NCBI GenBank assembly: GCA_947498845.1
Contig: CANMLX010000017.1
Location: 1-64,000 of the forward strand
Direction of reading: 5' to 3'
DNA from: an uncultured Flavobacteriaceae bacterium
GTDB lineage: Bacteria; Bacteroidota; Bacteroidia; Flavobacteriales; Flavobacteriaceae
DNA: 64,000 nucleotides
The position numbers were made by a program, and so were the translations under genes. The notes beneath the pieces are model-generated. The model made no database searches. It was not told where the DNA came from and worked only from the letters and a program-made list of their open reading frames with translations. Position 1 is the stretch's first letter, and each line of letters opens with the position of its first letter. Below, piece by piece: positions 55,070-63,976 of the stretch.

Positions 55070-57619
55070 ATGGATGATAATTTCTCTCCAAGAGTAAAAG
55101 ATGTAATAGCATATAGTAAAGAAGAAGCTTTGCGTTTAGGACACGATTTTATAGGCACCGAGCATTTAATGCTTGGGCTGTTACGTGACGGTAATGGTAA
55201 AGCTATTAGTATATTAAATTCGTTAGACATAGACTTAAACCATTTAAGACGAAAAGTCGAAATATTAAGTCCAGCTAACCCCAATATAGGAATGGCCTCA
55301 AACCAAAAAAAGAATTTACACCTGACCCGACAAGCAGAACGTGCTTTAAAAACTACGTTTTTAGAAGCTAAACTATTTCAAAGTACGTCTATTAACACCG
55401 CGCACTTGTTACTTTGTATTTTACGTAACGAAAATGACCCAACAACTAAACTACTAAACAAGTTAAAGGTGGATTATGATAATGTTAAAGAGCAATTTAA
55501 ACACATGATTACAAACGAAAACGATTACATAGAGCCAAAAGCAGAATCTTTTCAAGATGATGACACTAATACAGGTGAAGGCGCTTCAAAAGAAAATATT
55601 TTTAACTCCCCTTCTGGCAAGTCCAACAAAAAGTCTAAAACACCCGTTTTAGACAATTTTGGAAGAGATTTAACAGCTTTAGCTGAAGAAGGTAAACTTG
55701 ACCCTGTTGTAGGTAGAGAAGAAGAAATACAACGCGTCTCACAAATTTTAAGTAGAAGAAAGAAAAACAACCCTCTATTAATAGGCGAACCTGGTGTTGG
55801 TAAATCTGCAATTGCTGAAGGCTTAGCGCTTAGAATTGTTCAAAGAAAAGTGTCACGCATACTCTTTAACAAACGTGTTGTTACACTTGATCTGGCTGGT
55901 TTAGTTGCTGGCACAAAATACAGAGGACAGTTTGAAGAACGCATGAAAGCCGTTATGAATGAACTTGAAAAGAATGATGACGTAATTCTTTTTATAGATG
56001 AAATCCATACCATTGTTGGCGCTGGTGGCGCTACTGGTAGTTTAGATGCCTCAAATATGTTTAAACCTGCTCTGGCTCGAGGTGAAATTCAAGCAATTGG
56101 CGCTACCACATTAGATGAATACCGCCAGTATATAGAAAAAGATGGGGCTTTAGAACGCCGCTTTCAAAAGGTTGTTGTACAACCAACAACCGTAGAAGAA
56201 ACTATAGAAATCCTCAATAATATTAAAGGAAAATACGAAGAGCATCACAATGTGGATTTTACACAAGAAGCTATAGAAGCTTGTGTAAAATTAACCAACC
56301 GCTACATGACAGATCGCTTTTTACCAGACAAGGCTATTGATGCTTTAGATGAAGCAGGATCTCGTGTTCATATCACGAATATAAATGTGCCAAAACAAAT
56401 ACTAGAGCTTGAAAAAAAACTTGAGCAAGTTAGAGAAACAAAAAACTCTGTGGTTAAAAAGCAAAAGTATGAAGAGGCTGCGAAATTACGTGATGATGAA
56501 AAACGTATAGAAAAAGAACTGGCTATTGCTCAAGAAAAATGGGAAGAAGAAACCAAACAACACAGAGAAATTGTAACAGAAGACAATGTAGCAGATGTAG
56601 TATCTATGATGACAGGTATTCCTGTAAACAGAATAGCACAAACCGAGATTAATAAATTAGCCGAATTGCCAAACCTTATTAAAGGAAAAGTTATTGGACA
56701 AGACGATGCTGTTGCTAAAGTTGTTAAGGCGATACAACGTAATCGTGCTGGTTTAAAAGATCCTAATAAGCCTATTGGGTCGTTTATATTTTTAGGACAA
56801 ACTGGTGTTGGTAAAACCCAATTAGCAAAAGTACTATCGAAACAATTGTTTGATAGTGAAGATTCACTTATTAGAATAGATATGAGTGAATATATGGAAA
56901 AGTTTGCGATCTCTCGTTTAGTTGGAGCACCTCCAGGATACGTTGGTTATGAAGAAGGTGGACAATTAACAGAAAAAGTACGTCGTAAACCTTACGCTGT
57001 AGTTTTACTGGACGAAATTGAGAAAGCACACCCGGATGTGTTTAACATGCTACTACAAGTACTTGATGATGGCCATTTAACCGATAGTTTAGGTAGAAAA
57101 ATAGATTTTAGAAATACCATTATTATCATGACTTCTAATATTGGAGCTAGAAAGCTTAAAGATTTCGGTACGGGTATAGGTTTTGGTACCGCATCCCAAA
57201 AAGCACAAGAAGATGCTAATGCTATAAAAGTGATAGAAAATGCACTTAAAAAATCGTTTGCTCCCGAGTTTTTAAACAGAATAGACGATGTTGTAGTGTT
57301 TAACGCACTGGAAAAAGAAGATATTAATAAGATAATAGACATCGAATTAGATAAGCTACTTATTAGAATTAAAGATCTAGGCTATACTCTGGAATTAACA
57401 AAAAATGCTAAAGCCTACATCGCCGATAAAGGTTTTGATAAACAATATGGCGCCAGACCTTTAAAAAGAGCCATACAAAAATACATTGAAGATGCTCTGG
57501 CAGAAGAAATTGTAGCTTCTAACCTATCTGAAGGTGATAAAATAATTTTAGATTTGGATAAAGATGATAATGAATTGACTATTAAAATAGAAAAGGCAGA
57601 GAAGTCTACAGAATCTTAA
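55070..57619 (+). CDS. clpC: ATP-dependent Clp protease ATP-binding subunit ClpC
   Basis: An 849-residue class I Clp/Hsp100 unfoldase. The N domain has two Clp repeats (DDNFSPRVKDVIAYSKEEAL). D1 has Walker A GEPGVGKSAIAEG and Walker B VILFIDEIHTI. The middle region carries a UVR motif (KQKYEEAAKLRDDEKRIEKE), D2 has GQTGVGKTQLAKVL, and the C-terminal ClpP-loop region is present. It feeds substrates to ClpP for degradation and handles stress-damaged proteins. The gene is monocistronic with its own terminator and divergent from gyrA. Confidence 0.95.
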   Translation: MDDNFSPRVKDVIAYSKEEALRLGHDFIGTEHLMLGLLRDGNGKAISILNSLDIDLNHLRRKVEILSPANPNIGMASNQKKNLHLTRQAERALKTTFLEAKLFQSTSINTAHLLLCILRNENDPTTKLLNKLKVDYDNVKEQFKHMITNENDYIEPKAESFQDDDTNTGEGASKENIFNSPSGKSNKKSKTPVLDNFGRDLTALAEEGKLDPVVGREEEIQRVSQILSRRKKNNPLLIGEPGVGKSAIAEGLALRIVQRKVSRILFNKRVVTLDLAGLVAGTKYRGQFEERMKAVMNELEKNDDVILFIDEIHTIVGAGGATGSLDASNMFKPALARGEIQAIGATTLDEYRQYIEKDGALERRFQKVVVQPTTVEETIEILNNIKGKYEEHHNVDFTQEAIEACVKLTNRYMTDRFLPDKAIDALDEAGSRVHITNINVPKQILELEKKLEQVRETKNSVVKKQKYEEAAKLRDDEKRIEKELAIAQEKWEEETKQHREIVTEDNVADVVSMMTGIPVNRIAQTEINKLAELPNLIKGKVIGQDDAVAKVVKAIQRNRAGLKDPNKPIGSFIFLGQTGVGKTQLAKVLSKQLFDSEDSLIRIDMSEYMEKFAISRLVGAPPGYVGYEEGGQLTEKVRRKPYAVVLLDEIEKAHPDVFNMLLQVLDDGHLTDSLGRKIDFRNTIIIMTSNIGARKLKDFGTGIGFGTASQKAQEDANAIKVIENALKKSFAPEFLNRIDDVVVFNALEKEDINKIIDIELDKLLIRIKDLGYTLELTKNAKAYIADKGFDKQYGARPLKRAIQKYIEDALAEEIVASNLSEGDKIILDLDKDDNELTIKIEKAEKSTES

Positions 57620-57638
57620 ACATCTGCTTTGTAAACAT

Positions 57639-57676
57639 AAAAAAACGTCTAAAAATTAATTTTTAGACGTTTTTTA
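57639..57676 (+). terminator. Terminator of clpC
   Basis: An A-run plus CGTCTAAAAATTAATTTTTAGACG and a T-run form a near-perfect hairpin starting 20 bases after the stop codon; it may work in both directions. Confidence 0.85.
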
Positions 57677-57810
57677 TTTTCAACTAATGCATAATCTGGG
57701 TTAAACTACTCACATACAATACCTCTAGCCCAATAAATCTAAAAAAAATCGCCTATATTTAGATTGAATAGTTAGTGAATGAACTAACCCGAGGCAGAGC
57801 GATCGAGGTA

Positions 57811-58044
57811 TCAAAATAATGTTAGTCGGTTTGTATGTAACTTTTTGTACCCGTTCTCTGTGCCTTGACTCTTAATATAAGCTCTTATCACTTCCTCATT
57901 AGCATATTGACCAACCGTGTTAGCATAACATCCACTTGTCCAAAATTCCCCTCTTCAAAATTTTATTTTTATCTCTGGAAACCTCTTGAACAACTCTTTT
58001 GCTCTGATACGTTTCAACATATTTGCATTAAACCTTCGCCTTTT
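57811..58044 (-). pseudogene. IS200/IS605 TnpA remnant
   Basis: On the minus strand the last ~78 codons of a TnpA-like Y1 transposase survive. They read FNANMLKRIRAKELFKRFPE, then IKIKF, an in-frame TGA (57955-57957), RGEFWTSGCYANTVGQYANE, EVIRAYIKSQGTENGYKKLH and TNRLTLF-stop. The family's EFWTxGYYxNTVG block is plain. The N-terminal half with the HUH motif is missing: the fragment begins 16 bases from the stop of the ferredoxin gene, so it is a dead, truncated copy. Bases 57700-57810 may hold the IS 3' end. Confidence 0.78.
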
Positions 58045-58060
58045 TCATCTGTTATATCAT

Positions 58061-58420
58061 TTATGGATGCATAAAACGTTGTTTTGCTAAAAGCTCTTCT
58101 TCCGTTTCCACATTATTCTCATCTGGTACACAGGAGTCTACGGGACAAACCGCAGCACACTGTGGTTCTTCATGAAATCCTTTACACTCCGTACATTTGT
58201 CTGGCACAATAAAATAGAAATCTTCAACCAAAGGCTCCCGTACTTCGTCCGCATTCACCCTTTTACCTAATGGTAATACTGCTTCTCCCGATAAACTTGT
58301 CCCTTCACTATAAGTCCATTCCATACCTTCAGCATAAATTGCATTATTTGGGCACTCTGGTTCACAAGCACCACAGTTTATACACTGATCATCACCCTCT
58401 ATCAATATTTTAATTGCCAT
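58061..58420 (-). CDS. 4Fe-4S dicluster ferredoxin, second copy
   Basis: A 119-residue ferredoxin with two cluster motifs: [13 protein letters not shown] near the N-terminus, and [13 protein letters not shown] with AAVCPVDSCVPDE. It carries electrons, partner unknown. It is a tandem paralogue of the next gene but diverged between the two cluster motifs (EGMEWTYSEGTSLSGEAVL). It ends in RFMHP, two residues shorter than its sister, directly at the IS remnant. A terminator separates it from the upstream copy, so it is transcribed on its own. Confidence 0.88.
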   Translation of the reverse strand: MAIKILIEGDDQCINCGACEPECPNNAIYAEGMEWTYSEGTSLSGEAVLPLGKRVNADEVREPLVEDFYFIVPDKCTECKGFHEEPQCAAVCPVDSCVPDENNVETEEELLAKQRFMHP

Positions 58421-58449
58421 ATTATTTCATTTAAAAATTAATAAAACAA

Positions 58450-58479
58450 AAAAATCAAGTAAATACATACTTGATTTTT
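58450..58479 (-). terminator. Terminator between the two ferredoxin genes
   Basis: AAAAATCAAGTA pairs with TACTTGATTTTT around a 6-nt loop; on the minus strand it follows the 58507-58860 gene. Confidence 0.75.
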
Positions 58480-58506
58480 CTAGATATTTATATGTATTTA
58501 GTTTCT

Positions 58507-58884
<378 letters not shown>

Positions 58885-58890
58885 CGATTG

Positions 58891-58922
58891 CAAAAATAAA
58901 GCCAAAACCATTCATAACCAAA
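58891..58922 (-). promoter_or_regulatory. Promoter of the ferredoxin gene
   Basis: On the minus strand TTTG (about 58919-58922), about 20 bases, then TATTTTTG (58898-58891). It lies immediately beside the plus-strand promoter, so the two units share one regulatory region. Confidence 0.55.
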
Positions 58923-58928
58923 TTAAGC

Positions 58929-59987
58929 GTGCAATTACAAGAAAGAATTAGTGCTTTTATAAAGTTAGGAGAATTTTTGAGTCAATTTTCCAATGAAGTC
59001 ATCTCAAAAAATGATAAAGTTGAATATAACGACCTTTTTTTTGAAGGTTTTAAACATCAACTTAAAATTGCTGAGGAACATAACGGTTGGTTTACACAAA
59101 AAAACATTACCTATGCTTTAAACTCATGGGCAATGGCTTTAACGTTTGAAAATATAACCAAATGGCTCGAGACATATAATATTGTAAAAACAACGCCAAA
59201 AAAAATTGCAATTATTATGGCGGGAAATATTCCGCTTGTTGGATTTCATGACTTTTTATCAGTCTTAATTTGTGGACATAGCGTACTTGTAAAACAATCG
59301 TCAAGCGACAAGCATTTACTCCCCTATCTCGCAAAATATTTAGAATACGTAGTTCCAGATTTTAAAGGGAAAATTACATTTACTCAAAATAAAATAGACC
59401 ATTTTGATGCTGTTATAGCTACAGGAAGCAATAATACTGCGCGTTATTTTGAATATTACTTTAAAAACAAACCGTCTATTATAAGAAACAGTAGAAACTC
59501 TATTGCTGTTTTAACGGGCAAAGAAACGGCTCTAGACTTAAAAAACTTATCTGAAGATATTTTTAGATATTATGGTTTAGGGTGTAGAAATGTTTCTAAA
59601 TTATTTGTGCCAAAAAATTACGATTTTAAAGCATTTTTCGAAGCCATGTACCATTGGCATCCTATTATAGAAAAGGCAAAATACGCCAACAATTACGATT
59701 ACAATAAGGCGGTATATTTAATGAGTGAGTTTGATATGCTTGAAAATGGATTCTTTATGATTAAAGAAGATAAAAGTTACGCATCTCCAATAGCTACGCT
59801 ATTTTATGAATATTATGAAGATAGTAACGAACTAAAGAAAAAGCTAGAAACAGACCACAAACAAATTCAATGTATTGTCGCTAAAGGTTTCTTAGAAAAT
59901 GAAGTCCCTTTTGGAGCCACACAGCAACCACAACTTTGGGATTATGCGGATAGTATAGATTCTGTTGAATTTTTATTATCGATTTGA
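58929..59987 (+). CDS. Acyl-CoA reductase (LuxC-like)
   Basis: A 352-residue LuxC-type protein with a GTG start. Visible segments are IAIIMAGNIPLVGFHDFLSV, the nucleotide-binding KQSSSDKHLLPYLAKYL, VIATGSNNTARYFEYYF and the probable catalytic Cys in YYGLGCRNVSKLFVP. The family reduces fatty acyl-CoA to aldehydes using NADPH. In non-luminous flavobacteria its product is not known. The neighbouring ferredoxin may be an electron source; this is inferred from position only. serC follows 76 bases later. Confidence 0.82.
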   Translation: MQLQERISAFIKLGEFLSQFSNEVISKNDKVEYNDLFFEGFKHQLKIAEEHNGWFTQKNITYALNSWAMALTFENITKWLETYNIVKTTPKKIAIIMAGNIPLVGFHDFLSVLICGHSVLVKQSSSDKHLLPYLAKYLEYVVPDFKGKITFTQNKIDHFDAVIATGSNNTARYFEYYFKNKPSIIRNSRNSIAVLTGKETALDLKNLSEDIFRYYGLGCRNVSKLFVPKNYDFKAFFEAMYHWHPIIEKAKYANNYDYNKAVYLMSEFDMLENGFFMIKEDKSYASPIATLFYEYYEDSNELKKKLETDHKQIQCIVAKGFLENEVPFGATQQPQLWDYADSIDSVEFLLSI

Positions 59988-60063
59988 CGAAAAAAATATT
60001 GAATTTATACCAAAAAATACGCAATTAATTAGCAACTTTGCATCTTTAAATTTTACTACAAAA

Positions 60064-61128
60064 ATGAAGAAACATAACTTTAGTGCAGGACCATGTGTAT
60101 TACCTCAGGAAGTATTTAAAAAAGCTTCAGAAGCCGTTATAGAACTGGACAACAGCGGTTTATCCCTAATAGAAATATCCCACAGAAGTAAAGCTTTTGT
60201 TGATATTATGGAAAAAGCAAGAGCTTTAGCTTTAGAATTACTTGGTTTGGAAGGTAAGGGTTATAAAGCTTTGTTTTTGCAAGGTGGAGCAAGTACTCAA
60301 TTTTTAATGGTTGCACTAAATCTTTTAGAAAAAAGAGCCGGTTATCTAAACTCTGGTGCTTGGGCAACAAAGGCATTAAAAGAAGCTAAAATTTATGATG
60401 ATATATATGAAGTAGCGTCATCAAAAAATGCCAATTTTAGTTATATCCCTAAAGGATATGATATTCCTGAAAATTACGATTACTTTCACTGTACATCAAA
60501 TAATACCATTTCTGGTACTCAAATGAAAGCATTTCCAGATTCACCAGTGCCAATGGTTTGCGACATGAGTAGTGATATTTTTTCACGAACAATAGATTTC
60601 TCGAAATTTGGTATTATTTATGCTGGTGCACAAAAAAATATGGGCCCAGCAGGAACAACATTAGTTGTTGTTAAAGAAGATATACTTGGTAAAGTATCTC
60701 GCAAAATTCCTTCAATGATGGATTACAAAATTCATATAGACAAAGGAAGTATGTTTAATACTCCTCCCGTTTTTGCTGTTTATACATCTATGTTAACCTT
60801 AGAATGGTTAAAAAACAAAGGAGGTATTGCTGCTATAGAAGAAGAAAATGAAAAGAAAGCACGTTTAATGTATTCTGAAATAGACTTAAATCCGCTATTT
60901 AAAGGATTTGCAGCTAAAGAAGACCGCTCTATAATGAATGCAACATTCACTTTAGAAAATGAAAATCTAAAAGATACATTTGAAACAATGCTTAAAGAAG
61001 CTAACATTAATGGTGTAAACGGACACAGAAGTGTTGGTGGCTACAGAGCTTCAATGTACAATGCATTGTCTATAGATAGTGTAAAAGCATTGGTAGAAGT
61101 GATGAGTGAATTAGAAAGTAAGGCTTAA
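60064..61128 (+). CDS. serC: Phosphoserine transaminase
   Basis: A 354-residue PLP enzyme converting 3-phosphohydroxypyruvate and glutamate to phosphoserine. I start it at 60064 (MKKHNFSAGPCVLPQEVFKK), the family's usual start; the frame is open 33 codons further up, into the previous gene. Lys191 in YAGAQKNMGPAG binds PLP, and NGVNGHRSVGGYRASMYNAL is the typical C-terminal block. serA follows, so the pair supplies serine. Confidence 0.95.
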   Translation: MKKHNFSAGPCVLPQEVFKKASEAVIELDNSGLSLIEISHRSKAFVDIMEKARALALELLGLEGKGYKALFLQGGASTQFLMVALNLLEKRAGYLNSGAWATKALKEAKIYDDIYEVASSKNANFSYIPKGYDIPENYDYFHCTSNNTISGTQMKAFPDSPVPMVCDMSSDIFSRTIDFSKFGIIYAGAQKNMGPAGTTLVVVKEDILGKVSRKIPSMMDYKIHIDKGSMFNTPPVFAVYTSMLTLEWLKNKGGIAAIEEENEKKARLMYSEIDLNPLFKGFAAKEDRSIMNATFTLENENLKDTFETMLKEANINGVNGHRSVGGYRASMYNALSIDSVKALVEVMSELESKA

Positions 61129-61141
61129 TTCCTTCCTCTAT

Positions 61142-61233
61142 CCTTCCCTAAGGGAAGGAGGTCTTTGGAACTCAAAAAAATAAAATAAATATTAATCTAA
61201 AAAACCCGTTAGTTCCCTTTCCTTTGGAAAGGG
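61142..61233. repeat. Two palindromic repeats in the serC-serA spacer
   Basis: CCTTCCCTAAGGGAAGG (61142-61158) and CCCTTTCCTTTGGAAAGGG (61215-61233) are perfect or near-perfect hairpins of related sequence. Each is flanked by copies of a TCTATCCTT/TTAGGGATAGG-type motif, like dispersed flavobacterial repeats. They could also act as an attenuator between the two genes. Confidence 0.6.
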
Positions 61234-61247
61234 TTAGGGATAGGAAA

Positions 61248-62198
61248 ATGAAAGTATTAGCAAACGATGGTATTTCACAAAGTGGAATAGAGGCCTTGGA
61301 AAAAGGTGGATACGAAGTAATTACAACCACAGTAGCTCAAGAACAATTAATCGACTACATTAACGAAAATAATATTGTAGTATTATTAGTTCGAAGTGCC
61401 ACTAAAGTGCGCAAAGATTTAATTGATGCTTGTCCTGAATTAAAAATTATTGGACGTGGTGGCGTAGGCATGGACAATATTGATGTTGCGTATGCCAGAG
61501 AAAAGGGTCTTAGCGTTATTAATACACCTGCAGCATCATCACATTCGGTAGCAGAGTTAGTATTTGGTCATTTATATGGTCTAGCACGTTTTTTACACAA
61601 CTCTAATAGAGAAATGCCTCTTGAAGGTGATAGCAACTTTAAAGGTCTAAAAAAAGCCTATGCTAAAGGAACTGAATTAAAAGGTAAGACACTTGGTGTT
61701 TTAGGTTTTGGACGTATAGGTCAAGCTACTGCAAAAGTAGCTATAGGTGCAGGCATGAAAGTTATAGCTTTCGATCCTTTTTTAGAAAAAGCAAACTTAG
61801 AATTAGAGTTCTTTGATGGACAGACTGCTAATTTTGAAATTGAAACTATTTCTAAAGAAGACGTATTAAAGCAATCAGATTTTATAACATTACATGTTCC
61901 TGCTCAAAAAGACTATGTAATAGACGACGCCGAATTTAACATGATGAAAGATGGTGTTATTTTAGCTAATGCTGCTCGCGGTGGTGTAGTTAATGAAGTA
62001 GCACTTGTAAAAGCCATAGAAAGTGGTAAAGTAGCTAGAGCTGCACTAGATGTTTTTGAAAAAGAACCTAAACCAGAAATGCAATTATTAATGAATTCGG
62101 CATTATCATTAACACCACATACAGGTGCAGCAACTAACGAAGCACAAGATAGAATTGGTTTAGAATTAGCATCGCAAATCATAACTATTCTAGGTTAA
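61248..62198 (+). CDS. serA: D-3-phosphoglycerate dehydrogenase, short form
   Basis: A 316-residue D-2-hydroxyacid dehydrogenase that starts serine synthesis by oxidising 3-phosphoglycerate. The start is placed at MKVLANDGISQSG (61248); an ATG eight codons upstream falls in a palindromic repeat. The NAD motif is GVLGFGRIGQATAKV, the catalytic Arg lies in NAARGGVVNE and the His in LTPHTGAATNEAQD. There is no C-terminal ACT domain, so it lacks the serine-feedback domain of long SerA forms. A terminator follows. Confidence 0.92.
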   Translation: MKVLANDGISQSGIEALEKGGYEVITTTVAQEQLIDYINENNIVVLLVRSATKVRKDLIDACPELKIIGRGGVGMDNIDVAYAREKGLSVINTPAASSHSVAELVFGHLYGLARFLHNSNREMPLEGDSNFKGLKKAYAKGTELKGKTLGVLGFGRIGQATAKVAIGAGMKVIAFDPFLEKANLELEFFDGQTANFEIETISKEDVLKQSDFITLHVPAQKDYVIDDAEFNMMKDGVILANAARGGVVNEVALVKAIESGKVARAALDVFEKEPKPEMQLLMNSALSLTPHTGAATNEAQDRIGLELASQIITILG

Positions 62199-62277
62199 AA
62201 TCCAGAGCTAACTATTTACAAAAAATAGCTTGCTAGGTTCATTTTTAATGTAATATGTGACCTAAAGAACATAATAG

Positions 62278-62309
62278 AGTCCTAATAATAGATATTAGGA
62301 CTTTTTTTG
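62278..62309 (+). terminator. Terminator of the serC-serA unit
   Basis: AGTCCTAATA pairs with TATTAGGACT around a 5-nt loop, followed by seven T. Confidence 0.85.
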
Positions 62310-62354
62310 TACCTTGAAATCAATATTACTAACCCTTTATAATTAAAAATAATC

Positions 62355-62996
62355 ATGGCAGGAATTTTAGACTTATTAAACAGTGACTTAGGAAAAACAA
62401 TTATCAATGGTGTCGCTGGACAAACTGGTCAGGACGAAAGTAAAACTGGAGGTGTTTTATCTATGGCATTACCAGTATTAATGCAAGCAATGAAGCGTAA
62501 TGCTTCAACACCAGAAGGAGCCCAAGGCCTACTAGGTGCATTAAGCGGAGGTAAACACGATGGTAGTATCCTTGATAATCTAGGAGGGCTTTTTAGTGGT
62601 GGTGTAGATGATAATGTATTAAATGATGGTGGTAAAATACTTGGTCATGTATTAGGAAATAAACAACAAAATGTACAAAATGCATTAAGTCAAAAATCAG
62701 GAATGGATGCTGGCGCTATTGGAAATATATTAAAAGTAGCAGCTCCTATCTTAATGGGAGTATTAGGAAAACAATCCAGACAACAAAATGTAACTGATTC
62801 TAATGGCATTGGTGGCTTATTAGGAGGTTTACTTGGCGGAAACTCTCCTCAACAAGAACAAAGTTTCTTAGAATCTATCTTAGATGCAGATGGAGATGGC
62901 AGCGTTATTGATGACGTAGCAGGTATGGTATTAGGAGGTAATAAGAAAAAAGGAGGCCTTGGAGGCTTACTAGGAGGACTTTTTGGAGGAAAATAA
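62355..62996 (+). CDS. DUF937-domain protein
   Basis: A 213-residue glycine-rich protein of the DUF937 family (LLNSDLGKTIINGVAGQTGQ, AQGLLGALSGGKHDGSILDN, LKVAAPILMGVLGKQ). Near the C-terminus, residues DADGDGSVIDDV form an EF-hand/dockerin-like calcium loop, followed by a low-complexity tail of GG(L)GG repeats. It has no signal peptide. Function is unknown. It lies between strong terminators, so it is its own unit. Confidence 0.85.
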   Translation: MAGILDLLNSDLGKTIINGVAGQTGQDESKTGGVLSMALPVLMQAMKRNASTPEGAQGLLGALSGGKHDGSILDNLGGLFSGGVDDNVLNDGGKILGHVLGNKQQNVQNALSQKSGMDAGAIGNILKVAAPILMGVLGKQSRQQNVTDSNGIGGLLGGLLGGNSPQQEQSFLESILDADGDGSVIDDVAGMVLGGNKKKGGLGGLLGGLFGGK

Positions 62997-63019
62997 TCCT
63001 TATTCTTTATTATAAATTT

Positions 63020-63051
63020 AAAATGCCAAACGAATTCGTTTGGCATTTTTT
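63020..63051 (+). terminator. Terminator of the DUF937 gene
   Basis: AAAATGCCAAACGAATTCGTTTGGCATTTTTT forms a palindromic hairpin with a T-run, 24 bases after the stop. Confidence 0.85.
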
Positions 63052-63079
63052 GTTAAAAGCATCTAAAAAACAACTACTT

Positions 63080-63241
63080 ATACCAATTCCCAAATGAATT
63101 TACTGAGTTAAAAAGTGCCTTTTGAAATTCTATTTCAACATAAAAAAGAACCGTAACTACAGCTATGCTTATTTTTTCTGTATCATATAATTCCAAAATT
63201 CATCATTTTACTTTACAGTAAATTTATTTAAGAATTGGTAT
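63080..63241 (-). mobile_element. MITE-like element, copy 2 (inverted)
   Basis: A 162-bp element that is the reverse complement of 43038-43200 with about 13 differences, by hand alignment. It has the same ATACCAATTC ends. It lies just downstream of the DUF937 terminator, away from coding sequence. Confidence 0.75.
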
Positions 63242-63511
63242 TACATATTTTTTTCATTATATTTTAATTTAAAATACCTGTACACTCAATGAAAAAAGCA
63301 GTTAACTCATTGTTTGTTTTTCAACACGCTAAGTACCCCTAATTTTGAGACATCAACCATAGAAGTATGAAATGAGCCAGAAAACTTAAATTGCAATACC
63401 TATCAAAATGTTTAATGGCGAAACCATTAATTTAAATAAAACACTAGATGAATAATTACACCTGCCAGACGGAAACAGGTCTTACCTCCATAAAAAATAA
63501 AATTTAAACAG
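63242..63511. other. Spacer with an ACCTG/CAGGT repeat
   Basis: No gene is visible. ACCTGCCAGACGGAAACAGGT at about 63461-63481 is a small inverted repeat resembling widespread flavobacterial intergenic repeats. The rest is AT-rich and featureless. Confidence 0.35.
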
Positions 63512-63958
63512 ATGAAAAACAGTATAACATTTTTATTTATTACCATTACTAGTTTATTTGTTTTTAATTGTAATACACAAAAACAAACCACTTCAAAAAA
63601 AGATGAACGTGTAGAAAATATTAAGCAAAATGACACAGTAAAAATTGCGAACGAGGAATTAGAATACGAAATTACAATCATTGATCCTGGTTTTGTTACT
63701 TGGCTATTAGCTACAGCAAAACCAGAAGGCTATTATTCGCAGAGTTTCATGGAGAACAGAAACATCATTTATGTTACCGAATGGAATCAGCGCGTAATGC
63801 AACCACAACGTTTTGATCCTAATTTATACGAGCTTAGTATTAATTATGAAAGAGGAATTAACTATGGTTATGATGTAAACTATAAATTATATAATTATTT
63901 TATCTACTTTCAAATAAGATACAATCAAAGATTAGGGCCTTTTTTACCCCGAATTTAA
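63512..63958 (+). CDS. DUF6146-type lipoprotein
   Basis: A 148-residue probable lipoprotein with a signal (MKNSITFLFITITSLFVFNC, lipidated Cys20), then a lysine-rich linker and a conserved domain. Recognisable parts are YEITIIDPGFVTWLLATAKP, EGYYSQSFMENRN, YVTEWNQRVMQPQRFDPNLY and the C-terminal YFIYFQIRYNQRLGPFLP. I recognise it as DUF6146. It is anchored to a membrane facing the periplasm or outside; function is unknown. Confidence 0.75.
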   Translation: MKNSITFLFITITSLFVFNCNTQKQTTSKKDERVENIKQNDTVKIANEELEYEITIIDPGFVTWLLATAKPEGYYSQSFMENRNIIYVTEWNQRVMQPQRFDPNLYELSINYERGINYGYDVNYKLYNYFIYFQIRYNQRLGPFLPRI

Positions 63959-63968
63959 ATGCTTTAGT

Positions 63969-63976
63969 TACTTTTG
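63969..63976 (+). promoter_or_regulatory. -7 box for a gene beyond the right edge
   Basis: TACTTTTG fits TAnnTTTG. A GTG codon 19 bases downstream (63995) may start the next gene, which leaves the window after two codons. Confidence 0.3.

Noticed and set aside
59965..60063. N-terminal extension of SerC by 33 residues
   Set aside because: It overlaps the previous gene and the extra residues do not resemble the family; MKKHNFSAGP is the normal SerC start.
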